Positions 1-5,828 of a stretch of 6,200 nt of DNA are shown piece after piece. Under the pieces are notes generated by a model that saw only the letters and a list, made by a program, of their open reading frames with translations, ran no database searches and had not been told where the DNA came from. This DNA comes from Actinomycetota bacterium (GTDB lineage Bacteria > Actinomycetota > Geothermincolia > Fen-727 > Anoxymicrobiaceae): positions 1-6,200 of the forward strand of contig PMDX01000180.1 in the NCBI GenBank assembly GCA_003154635.1, written 5' to 3'. Every line of letters begins with the position of its first letter. Positions within the stretch are counted from its first letter, which is position 1. A program made the position numbers and the translations under genes.

Positions 1-434
1 TCCTCAAGAACATCGCTCTTTCCGGTGACGCCGGCGCCGCGACGGGCAACGAGATCGTCCTCATCCAGCGCGGCGTGGGCATGTTCAAGCATCTGCTGGT
101 AGTCTCGAGCGGAAAATCCCCGAAAGCGACTGGCGACTGGGAAGAGGACGTAAAAGATATCATGAGCGGATACCAGGTCGGGGGATACCAGGCAAACCTG
201 AACATCAAGTTTCAGGACGCGCATATGGTGAAGGCCCCCAACGCCCACGGTTTTATCATGAGCTACGAAGCGCCGTCCGGCATGACCACAATGTACATAG
301 TCCACGCGTTCATACTGCAGGATCAGACCGCTTACCAGTTCGTCCTTGCGACGAAGACCTCCGGTGACAAATCTGAACAGATGGATGCTCGAGGAATTGT
401 CATCAGGTTGCTCAAAACGGTTTCCGTCCAGTAG
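1..434 (+). CDS. Unrecognised protein, C-terminal fragment (5' end outside window)
   Basis: The reading frame is open from base 3 to the TAG at 432-434, giving 143 visible residues. The true start lies upstream. An internal GTG at 75 and ATG at 81 have no convincing ribosome site, so I treat this as a 5'-truncated gene. No membrane segment or catalytic motif is visible. The last 60 residues alternate strand-like stretches (GFIMSYEAP, MYIVHAFIL, TAYQFVLATK) and end in a helix-like IVIRLLKTVSV. This layout loosely resembles the PsbP/DcrB/DUF1795 fold of small exported actinobacterial and cyanobacterial proteins, but that is an impression of shape, not a recognised motif. No terminator with a T-tract follows the stop; a cluster of inverted repeats does. 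Function is unknown. Confidence 0.75.
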   Translation, partial: LKNIALSGDAGAATGNEIVLIQRGVGMFKHLLVVSSGKSPKATGDWEEDVKDIMSGYQVGGYQANLNIKFQDAHMVKAPNAHGFIMSYEAPSGMTTMYIVHAFILQDQTAYQFVLATKTSGDKSEQMDARGIVIRLLKTVSVQ

Positions 435-441
435 CCTGACT

Positions 442-510
442 GCTTCGAAAAACAACCGTTTGGCTGGTTGACTGATAACCATTCGAAGCGCATCAGTCAC
501 CCGAGGGTGA
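442..510 (+). other. Cluster of mutually exclusive inverted repeats in the spacer
   Basis: Several pairings fall within 70 bases. GCTTCGAA (442-449) pairs perfectly with TTCGAAGC (482-489), enclosing CAACC (453-457) paired with GGTTG (466-470). Alternatively 466-476 pairs with 492-501, giving ten pairs with one bulged T at 469 and a 15-base loop. That in turn competes with TCACCC/GGGTGA (497-502/505-510). No T-tract follows, so this is not a standard terminator. It may be a structured 5' leader of the downstream secreted-protein gene, a processing site or protein-binding sites. No known riboswitch consensus was recognised. Confidence 0.4.
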
Positions 511-533
511 TAGTTAATGGCTCTTTAGTGCTA

Positions 534-563
534 TTTAGCCAAGATTGCTTGCTTACGAATAAT
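534..563 (+). promoter_or_regulatory. Possible weak promoter for the repeat-protein gene
   Basis: An AT-rich patch stands out here. AATAAT (558-563) matches the -10 consensus at five of six positions. The bases about 17-18 upstream (TTTAGC/TTAGCC, 534-540) are a poor -35. Distance to the ATG at 623 is about 60 bases. If this is the promoter, the inverted-repeat cluster at 442-510 lies upstream of it and would not be transcribed with the gene. Confidence 0.2.
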
Positions 564-622
564 TAATAGGTAAGGAGTGCTGGTTGGGGGCCATGGGCAT
601 GGCCCGAAGAAAGGGGCTTATC

Positions 623-1108
623 ATGAAGGCAAGGATGTTTGTGAGCGGATGCGTACTAATGGTAATCCTCATTCTGGCATTGACACCCGCGATGGGTCTG
701 GCAGCGCCAAAATGCGTTCAGGTGCCCTCATGGGTGACGGATGCCGTTAACCAGGTGAAGGCGATAGCACAGGACACGGCCACGCAGATCAAGCCCATCC
801 TCGTCCAGGCCAAGGCTGACGCGAAGCAGGTCGTCACCGATACGATAGCGGCTCTCAAAGGCGTCAAGGACCCTGCCGCGATAAAGGCCATATTGGTTGC
901 GGCAAAGGCTGAGCTCAAGGCGATAGCCGACAATGCGAAAGCCGCGATAAAGCCGATAGTCACAGCGGCAGCCGCCCAGATCAAGACGATAATCGACAAC
1001 GCGAAGGCCCAGGCAGCGGCCCTGGCTGCCCCGGTCAAGGCCAAGGTCCTGGAGATACTCAACAGCCTCAAGAGCTACCTGCCGGTGATTCCCAACATCC
1101 CCGTGTAA
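623..1108 (+). CDS. Secreted Ala/Lys-rich protein of 11-residue helical repeats
   Basis: This 161-residue protein begins with a Sec signal peptide: MKAR, a hydrophobic core at residues 5-24, and likely cleavage near GLA-A (25-28). Cys31 is not in a lipobox. Residues 44-151 form ten consecutive helical units, nine of 11 residues and one of 9 (77-85, containing Asp-Pro). The loose pattern is x-[I/V/L]-K-x-[I/V]-x4-K-A. Units 86-107 and 108-129 also form a 22-residue repeat. The repeat block has 16 Lys, no Arg and 8 acidic residues, so it is basic and probably amphipathic. The tail is Pro/hydrophobic (PVIPNIPV). ATG 623 is preferred because AAAGG (610-614) sits 8 bases upstream and it gives a proper signal peptide. 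TTG 584, behind AAGGAG (572-577), would add 13 residues. Similar repeats occur in apolipoproteins, synuclein and LEA proteins. The family is unrecognised; membrane or anionic-polymer binding is inference. The gene appears monocistronic. Confidence 0.85.
   Translation: MKARMFVSGCVLMVILILALTPAMGLAAPKCVQVPSWVTDAVNQVKAIAQDTATQIKPILVQAKADAKQVVTDTIAALKGVKDPAAIKAILVAAKAELKAIADNAKAAIKPIVTAAAAQIKTIIDNAKAQAAALAAPVKAKVLEILNSLKSYLPVIPNIPV
752..1075 (+). repeat. Tandem 33-bp coding repeats (11-residue units)
   Basis: These bases encode residues 44-151 of the secreted protein in diverged 33-bp units, with one 27-bp unit at 851-877. Bases 878-943 and 944-1009 form a 66-bp double unit. The stretches around 929 and 995 keep recognisable nucleotide similarity (GACAATGCGAAAGCC versus GACAACGCGAAGGCC). 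This points to internal duplication rather than composition alone. Protein-level conservation is stronger than DNA-level conservation. Confidence 0.7.
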
Positions 1109-1131
1109 GGTCTACCGACAAGCCAACAAAA

Positions 1132-1163
1132 GGCCCGGGCTCATTTGCCCGGGCTCTTTTTTT
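1132..1163 (+). terminator. Rho-independent terminator
   Basis: A perfect 8-bp stem GCCCGGGC (1133-1140) pairs with GCCCGGGC (1147-1154) around the 6-base loop TCATTT. It is followed by TCTTTTTTT (1155-1163). It lies 24 bases after the stop of the repeat-protein gene and should end that transcript, separating it from the MprF-like gene. A-rich bases before the stem (1128-1131) could partly pair with the T-tract, giving weaker function on the other strand. Confidence 0.93.
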
Positions 1164-1207
1164 AGCCAACGATCGGGGTCTTTCCACCCGAATGGCGGTC
1201 ACCTTCG

Positions 1208-1306
1208 CTCAAGGACTCTGCGATGGTATTGGCGAAAGGACCCAGATAGGAACCGGTTGCCATGAAATACTTTCGCTCCATTGTGAGATGCAAGCCTCAA
1301 GGACTC
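1208..1306 (+). repeat. 11-bp direct repeat pair upstream of the MprF-like gene
   Basis: CTCAAGGACTC occurs perfectly at 1208-1218 and again at 1296-1306, 88 bases apart, in the spacer before the DUF2156 gene. The flanks are not conserved. It could be a pair of regulator half-sites or coincidence. The second copy also supplies an AAGGA (1299-1303) that could act as a distant ribosome site for GTG 1318. Confidence 0.3.
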
Positions 1307-1342
1307 ACCGGCATTAAGTGGAAAGGAACCCCAACCTCTTGA
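1262..1342 (+). CDS. Possible 26-codon leader ORF overlapping the MprF-like start
   Basis: ATG 1262 has AGGA (1248-1251) ten bases upstream and opens a 26-residue frame ending at TGA 1340-1342. The peptide starts MKYFRSIVRCKPQG and is basic (four Lys, three other basic or aromatic-flanked positions including two Arg). Its stop overlaps the in-frame TTG (1339-1341) of the next gene as TTGA, the arrangement used for translational coupling. AAAGGA (1322-1327) within it could load ribosomes on that TTG. No homologue is recognised, and an ORF this short can arise by chance. Confidence 0.3.
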   Translation: MKYFRSIVRCKPQGLTGIKWKGTPTS

Positions 1343-3045
1343 TCAAGATCAGGGCAAAGACTATACGAACAAAGATCTCCAGGCGTATCGCCCCGACGCG
1401 CCCGGTGGCTGTGACTCTGGCGATAGGAACAGCCCTGGTGATGAGCCTTTTGAACTTAACCGCGGCGCTGGGCCACGGGATAGGAACCGTTGCTTCCGGA
1501 TTGGAGCGATTCGTCAGGATCTGGTCGTGGCCTGGTCCGGTCATGCTGTCACTGCTCATGGGTTTGTTCCTTCTCTCCCTGACGTACGAACTCTGGCTGA
1601 GAAAGCGCGCGGCACTCATCATTCTGTCCTCGGTGATAATACTCCAGGCTTTCTTCAGCCTTGTCAGGGACCGGAATCTGCTCAGGAGCGCGCTGACCCT
1701 GGCATTCGGCATCCTGCTGCTTGTAGAACTCCCGGAGTTCCCCGGGCTTCCCGATCGCAGGTCCTTGAAGCAAATGAGAATCGCCATGCCCGTGATGACG
1801 GCCGGATTCTTCTGCTACGGGATCCTGGGCCTTTACGCCGGACGCTCCAACCTCGGAATCGGCGGAAGCAATATCTACGCTCTGGCTTACCGCTCCGTGC
1901 AGATCGCCACATTCAAGAGCCACCTTGATTTCGATGGATGGATGGTCGTCTACAGGGCCTCACTCATACTGCTGGGTCTCTTTGTCATCATCTCGATGGC
2001 CGTGCTTCTATTCCGGCCTTACCGGGAGCCCGACGACACTGATGACGACGTCCTCGACAAGGCCCGTGACCTGGTCAGGCGCCACGGCTCCGATTCGCTC
2101 GCATACTTCAACCTCAGGCGTGACAAGGCGTTTTTCTTTTATGGACAGGAGATGTTCATCGCCTACAAGCGTGTTGGAGACGTCGCCCTGATCTCAGCGG
2201 ACCCCGTCGGCCCTGTCGAGCTCATTCCCGACGCAATCAGGGCTTTCAAATCATTTTGCCTCGAGCGGGGCTGGCGCATGGGCGGAGTCGGTGAAAGCGC
2301 GGAGCTCTCTACACTCTACGAGGAGGCTGGCTTCAGAACGTTCGTCCTCGGTGAGGAGTCCATCGTCGACCTCCATGGCTTCTCTCTCGAGGGCCGGAAC
2401 GCGAGGAAACTCAGACAGTCCGTCAGCAAGCTCGAGCGTTCGGGTATCACGATTGAATTCATGTTCAATGCGAGCATCCCCGCCCATGTCAGGCACGAGC
2501 TGAAGAAGATCTCGGCCGACTGGCGCGGTGGGCACGACGAGAGCGGTTTCGCGATGGGGCTTGGCAGGCTCCTCAGCCAGGAAGATCCCGACTGCATGCT
2601 CTCCATCGCTTACGACCGGGAAATGAGCCCGGTCGGGTTCATGCACTGGGTACCCTTGTACCCGGACCTGGGTTACTCACTTGATGTTCACCGCACCAGG
2701 ATCGATGCGCCGGGCGCCCTCTCCGATTTCCTTATCGCAAAGACGGCCATGTTCCTGCGGGAACATGATTACAGATACATGGCACTCCACTTCCTGAACC
2801 TGTCGTCGCATTACCGCGAAGACCGCACCGAACCTGGAAGCGCCTTCTGGCGGTTGGTGGCACGGATCATGAACAAGTTTTTCTCGCTGATATCACTCTA
2901 CAACTTTGACAGGAAGTTCTCGCCACAATGGAAGAAGAGACTGATGCTTCATGAGAGCGGGGTCGACCTGTTGCTCGTCGGTCTCGTCTCGGGCCAGGCC
3001 GAATCGATAATAAACGCGACCAACCCATCGGTCAGGAACAGGTAG
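1318..3045 (+). CDS. MprF-like DUF2156 membrane protein (aminoacyl-phosphatidylglycerol synthase-type domain)
   Basis: The protein has 575 residues in two parts. Residues 1-28 are a basic cytoplasmic tail. About six membrane helices follow (roughly 30-50, 73-92, 97-115, 121-137, 155-174, 210-232). Residues about 245-560 form a cytosolic DUF2156 (LPG_synthase_C) domain, a double GNAT fold. Typical features include SLAYFNLRRDK (260-270), ISADPVGP (292-299), SLEGRNARKLRQSV (356-369), DWRGG (401-405), GLGRL (414-418) and SLYNFDRKF (526-534). In MprF and LysX relatives this fold, or a LysRS-linked version, transfers an amino acid from aminoacyl-tRNA to phosphatidylglycerol and lowers envelope negative charge. 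MprF itself is about 840 residues with about 14 helices, so the flippase part is reduced here. Substrate is unproven. The start is uncertain: GTG 1318 directly follows an in-frame TAA and has AAGGA 14 bases away; TTG 1339 has AAAGGA 11 bases away and would give 568 residues. Confidence 0.9.
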   Translation: MERNPNLLIKIRAKTIRTKISRRIAPTRPVAVTLAIGTALVMSLLNLTAALGHGIGTVASGLERFVRIWSWPGPVMLSLLMGLFLLSLTYELWLRKRAALIILSSVIILQAFFSLVRDRNLLRSALTLAFGILLLVELPEFPGLPDRRSLKQMRIAMPVMTAGFFCYGILGLYAGRSNLGIGGSNIYALAYRSVQIATFKSHLDFDGWMVVYRASLILLGLFVIISMAVLLFRPYREPDDTDDDVLDKARDLVRRHGSDSLAYFNLRRDKAFFFYGQEMFIAYKRVGDVALISADPVGPVELIPDAIRAFKSFCLERGWRMGGVGESAELSTLYEEAGFRTFVLGEESIVDLHGFSLEGRNARKLRQSVSKLERSGITIEFMFNASIPAHVRHELKKISADWRGGHDESGFAMGLGRLLSQEDPDCMLSIAYDREMSPVGFMHWVPLYPDLGYSLDVHRTRIDAPGALSDFLIAKTAMFLREHDYRYMALHFLNLSSHYREDRTEPGSAFWRLVARIMNKFFSLISLYNFDRKFSPQWKKRLMLHESGVDLLLVGLVSGQAESIINATNPSVRNR

Positions 3046-3087
3046 GCGAGGCGCTCCACGATTCCGCACAAACCGCGGCAATGACTC

Positions 3088-4641
3088 TCATTCTTCCCGA
3101 AGTGAATCCTCGGCGCAGTCGACAGGAGCCGCTTCGAGGCGCGAGGACCTGATCGCTTTGAGCTTTCCGGTGGCGGCGAAAGCCAGCCAGCCGATCAGGA
3201 GCAAAAGGAATGGCAGGCCGATGTACACGGTCGGAGCTCCCGGGGTGCTGGTCGTACTCAGCGGAGAGGGCATCCTGTAGAACGCGAATATCGCCGAAGC
3301 TGCCACAAGCAACGCCGTAGTCAGGTTCCAGCCCGTTATGGCTACGACCAAGAGCCCCAACGCGAGGTACCAGGGAACGACGTATATGCTCGTCAGGAAC
3401 CAGATGAGCACCAACCCGGCGCCGGACAGCGCCATCGAGCGATAGTCCTTTACCTTCAAGAGGAGGACGACCGCGACGACGGCCAGCACGGCGAGAAATA
3501 GCAGGTGGACCCTCGAGTTGGCCACCGTCGCCGCCCGGGAAGCCGACATCCCGCCACCCCTGAGCACTTTCTGGTACTGCCAGCTTATGAGCCTGGGTAC
3601 CGACGCGCCGGAGTACATCATTGACATGCGCTGGGTGGTCTTGAATATCTTGAGGCTGTTCAGCCACGGAAGATAGAGCAGCAATGTGACACCTATCAAC
3701 GTACCCGCCGCGGCCGCGACCCTTTTTACCGGCACGCCCTGCTTGTCCCTGACGTAGAGGACCAGGAGCGGCGCCAGGATGAGCGCGGCCTCGATCTTTA
3801 CGAGAGTCGCGAGAAGGACCAGCACGATTCCCCACAGGAGATGGCTTTTTCGATATAGCAGGAAACCCGCGAGAACCAGCGCGACCATGACCGCGTCGTT
3901 GTGAGCGCCCCCCAGGAAATGCAGGACCAGCAACGGGCACCACGCTGAGATGGCGAGAGCCATGTTCTCCTTTCCGGGTGAGATTCGCCTGGTGAGCGTG
4001 TACACGAGTGGCAGGCATGCGGCATACGCCACCAGAGCCATAAGCTTGAAGCCCATGATGTTGGCGATGATGCTGTTCCCCGCGACCCTGGTGACTATCC
4101 AGGTAAGGTAGTTAAACACGGGGCCGTACACGCTCGCATTGTACTTCCAGCCAATCAGCGGGTAGAAGATGTCGTGAAGCCTGGCGTGCGGGATCAGGAG
4201 GAACGGATTACTGTGATAAACGGTCATGGCCCGGCCGAAGAAGATGTAGCTGAACACGTCCCTGGACTGGAAGACCGGGGCGAAGACGAACAGAAGCGCA
4301 AACAGCGCGAATCCGGCCACGATTAGGTAGGTTAGCGCCTTGCGGTTATCGCGGCGTACCAGGTATATCGCGGCAAGCCACATGAGGCTGACGGCGACTA
4401 CCAGGAAGATAAACAGCAACGAGCGCGACTCGCGCGACAGGCTCGCGAGGTGGAACACCCTGGACGGCCAGGTGAGCGGGCCGCCGTACTTGGCGCCTTT
4501 GACGTCGTACACGAGTTTGAGCCTGGGGTTCAGAGCCATCGATATCAGGACGTAGTAGCAAAGTCCACTCAGGGCGGCAAGCAGCCCGAGCAGCCAGACC
4601 CGAGCGCGCGGGCTCATGTTGTGACGGTCGTTCTCTTTCAA
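3088..4641 (-). CDS. GT-C glycosyltransferase, MptA/MptB-like (polyprenol-phosphate-sugar dependent)
   Basis: This 517-residue protein has about 12 membrane helices and a short charged C-terminal tail (492-517). Motifs match the actinobacterial MptA/MptB-type alpha-(1,6)-mannosyltransferases. SRDVFSYIFFGR (126-137), in the first large external loop, holds the expected GT-C acidic residue Asp128. NPF (145-147), YGP (172-174), GGAHNDAVM (244-252), LVKIEA (280-285) and VPWY (422-425) also fit. Such enzymes take a sugar, usually mannose, from a polyprenyl phosphate and add it to an envelope glycan or lipoglycan outside the membrane. Donor and acceptor here are not shown. The frame opens at TTG 4641, 20 bases after the preceding stop, with only a weak GGGGGCGAG upstream. 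ATG 4618 (509 residues) is an alternative without a clear ribosome site. The gene is probably co-transcribed with the upstream Thr-linker protein and converges on the MprF-like gene. Confidence 0.88.
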   Translation of the reverse strand: MKENDRHNMSPRARVWLLGLLAALSGLCYYVLISMALNPRLKLVYDVKGAKYGGPLTWPSRVFHLASLSRESRSLLFIFLVVAVSLMWLAAIYLVRRDNRKALTYLIVAGFALFALLFVFAPVFQSRDVFSYIFFGRAMTVYHSNPFLLIPHARLHDIFYPLIGWKYNASVYGPVFNYLTWIVTRVAGNSIIANIMGFKLMALVAYAACLPLVYTLTRRISPGKENMALAISAWCPLLVLHFLGGAHNDAVMVALVLAGFLLYRKSHLLWGIVLVLLATLVKIEAALILAPLLVLYVRDKQGVPVKRVAAAAGTLIGVTLLLYLPWLNSLKIFKTTQRMSMMYSGASVPRLISWQYQKVLRGGGMSASRAATVANSRVHLLFLAVLAVVAVVLLLKVKDYRSMALSGAGLVLIWFLTSIYVVPWYLALGLLVVAITGWNLTTALLVAASAIFAFYRMPSPLSTTSTPGAPTVYIGLPFLLLLIGWLAFAATGKLKAIRSSRLEAAPVDCAEDSLREE

Positions 4642-4661
4642 CTCTCGCCCCCAGCCTTTTC

Positions 4662-5690
4662 TTACTGCCCGGTCGGCGACATATCGCTCGGAGCTCCGTC
4701 AGACTTCAACTGGGCCGTGGTAAAGCCGGTGCCGTAGTCGACAACGGTCCAGCTGCCGTTTACATTGTGGAGGATGAAATACCTCGTCTTCGAACCGGTC
4801 GTGACACTGTCCAACTTCCAGTTCGAGTCACTCTGGCTCCCGGACACCACGGCGAAGGACGCGCCCGTCACGTCGATCCCCTGGTTCCTCAAATATGCCT
4901 GCATGACTTGCGCCGGAGTGTTGGTGGCCGTTGTTGTAGTGGTCCCCGTCGTGGTGGTTGAGGTGGTGGTGCTTCCCGGGGAGACGTACGCGCCGATCGC
5001 CGCGACGGAGGCATCATCGACCTTCGGAACGAACTGCCCGGCATCCGCGACCTTGACGAACGATAGCTTGGCGGCCTTCAGTTTCGCACCGAGTTGGTCT
5101 TGATAGCTCTTGAACACCTGGTCGGAGACGACCAGGTCGGTCAGACCCTTGGAGATCAATTCAACGGCCGCGTTCTTGTCCTTGTTGTCCAGAGCGTTGA
5201 GCATTCCGGTCTTGAACTCGCTGACGCCCCGGGCGCGAAGGTCGAACGATAGCTGCAAGAGAGGCTGAAGACCCCCGGCTTTGGACGGCACCACGACTTT
5301 TCCGGACTCGTTCGCGATAGATTTGCAGTCGCTCTCCATCTGCGAGAGCTTCTTGTTCACATCGTCGCGCGGCATGCCCTTGATAGTTCCCTTGAGGGTG
5401 TTGAACTGGGAAGCGACCGCCGCGGACCGCTGAATCAGCTTGTTGACCGAGGTCGTGTACGTCTGGAGCTTCTCGTTCTCTTTTGCCTGCTGGCTTCCGC
5501 TGCAGCCCCTGCCGAATACCCAGCAGAAGACCAGCGCTACTATGATGGCCGCGATGATTAATATCGGGGCCGGGCCGTGGCGCCTGGCGGGCGCAGGCCC
5601 TACGGCTTTCGCGCTCCGGGGACGAATCCTCCTCCGCCCGCTCCGGCCGGAAGAGTACGTCGGTCCCCTTGATGAAGCAGTTCGCGCCAT
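4662..5690 (-). CDS. Single-pass membrane protein with helical external domain, Thr-rich linker and small C-terminal domain
   Basis: The protein has 342 residues. Residues 1-41 are a basic, Arg/Ser/Pro-rich, probably disordered cytoplasmic tail. One membrane helix spans about 42-60, with Arg61 just beyond it. Residues 66-235 are mostly helical and charged, without catalytic motifs. Residues 237-258 are almost only Thr/Ser/Gly, a flexible linker that could be O-glycosylated. Residues 259-342 are a compact domain ending with NGSWTVVDYGTGF (311-323) and GAPSD (332-336), a pattern I associate with uncharacterised actinobacterial exported proteins. ATG 5690 is preceded by GAGG (5700-5703) nine bases upstream, which supports this start. 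The stop lies 20 bases before the glycosyltransferase frame, suggesting one operon. Not a lipoprotein: the Cys after the helix is in FGRGCSG, which lacks a lipobox. Role unknown; a scaffold or partner for envelope-glycan synthesis is inference. Confidence 0.85.
   Translation of the reverse strand: MARTASSRGPTYSSGRSGRRRIRPRSAKAVGPAPARRHGPAPILIIAAIIVALVFCWVFGRGCSGSQQAKENEKLQTYTTSVNKLIQRSAAVASQFNTLKGTIKGMPRDDVNKKLSQMESDCKSIANESGKVVVPSKAGGLQPLLQLSFDLRARGVSEFKTGMLNALDNKDKNAAVELISKGLTDLVVSDQVFKSYQDQLGAKLKAAKLSFVKVADAGQFVPKVDDASVAAIGAYVSPGSTTTSTTTTGTTTTTATNTPAQVMQAYLRNQGIDVTGASFAVVSGSQSDSNWKLDSVTTGSKTRYFILHNVNGSWTVVDYGTGFTTAQLKSDGAPSDMSPTGQ
4917..4976 (-). repeat. Low-complexity Thr/Ser linker-coding stretch
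   Basis: These bases encode residues 239-258, nearly all Thr with a few Ser, Gly, Ala and Asn. On the + strand the DNA reads as GT/GTG/GTT-rich simple sequence. Such runs can change length by slippage in steps of three, altering the linker without breaking the frame. The stretch marks the boundary between the helical and C-terminal domains of the single-pass protein. Confidence 0.7.
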
Positions 5691-5719
5691 GTCTTACAAC
5701 CTCAATACGATATTTGCTC

Positions 5720-5735
5720 CGTGCTTTCGCGCACG
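5720..5735 (-). other. Small hairpin in the leader of the single-pass protein gene
   Basis: CGTGC (5720-5724) pairs with GCACG (5731-5735) around a 6-base loop that reads GCGAAA on the - strand. It would sit about 30 bases before the start codon in the mRNA and leaves the GAGG ribosome site free. There is no T-tract. It could stabilise the transcript or mean nothing. Confidence 0.25.
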
Positions 5736-5763
5736 AAACTGACCTAGCCTATTACGAAATTGA

Positions 5764-5785
5764 TGACCTTTATTCTACAAGGTCA
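5764..5785. promoter_or_regulatory. Perfect 7-bp palindrome with 8-base spacer, candidate operator
   Basis: TGACCTT (5764-5770) and AAGGTCA (5779-5785) are perfect inverted repeats around 8 bases. The site lies between the DUF7144 gene and the single-pass membrane protein gene, 74 bases before the latter's ATG. Read on the - strand the centre contains TAGAAT (5772-5777), one mismatch from a -10 hexamer, with TTGATC (5798-5803) 20 bases further upstream, a longer gap than the usual 16-18. A repressor bound here would cover that -10. It could instead be a weak hairpin terminator for the DUF7144 transcript, but no long T-tract follows on the - strand. Confidence 0.35.
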
Positions 5786-5828
5786 CTGATAAGCATAGAT
5801 CAAAACGCATATCCATGTCTTTCTCACG

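Noticed and set aside
689..715. Possible lipoprotein signal, because Cys31 lies just after the hydrophobic core of the secreted repeat protein.
   Set aside because: The residues before the Cys are AAPK, which does not fit the lipobox; ordinary signal peptidase I cleavage near GLA-A fits better.
718..1071. A 117-codon open frame antisense to the secreted repeat protein.
   Set aside because: It is the shadow of the Ala/Lys repeats: GCN/AAR codons read backwards give few stops. The + strand frame has a signal peptide, ribosome site and terminator.
1251..1258. AACCGGTT palindrome before the leader ORF.
   Set aside because: It is short, not repeated in a meaningful arrangement, and expected by chance at this length.
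1314..1787. A 157-codon frame antisense to the start of the MprF-like gene.
   Set aside because: Composition looks like an antisense shadow; no ribosome site or recognisable domain was seen.
3032..4018. A 328-codon open frame on the same strand as the glycosyltransferase, in another frame.
   Set aside because: Its product is Arg/Gly/Pro-rich without membrane helices or motifs, as expected from a GC-rich shadow. The overlapping 517-residue frame has clear GT-C motifs.
5116..5137. Perfect 8-bp inverted repeat ACCTGGTC/GACCAGGT with a 6-base loop.
   Set aside because: It lies inside the single-pass protein gene and follows from the codons for LVVSDQV. No T-tract or promoter is nearby, so chance is the simplest explanation.
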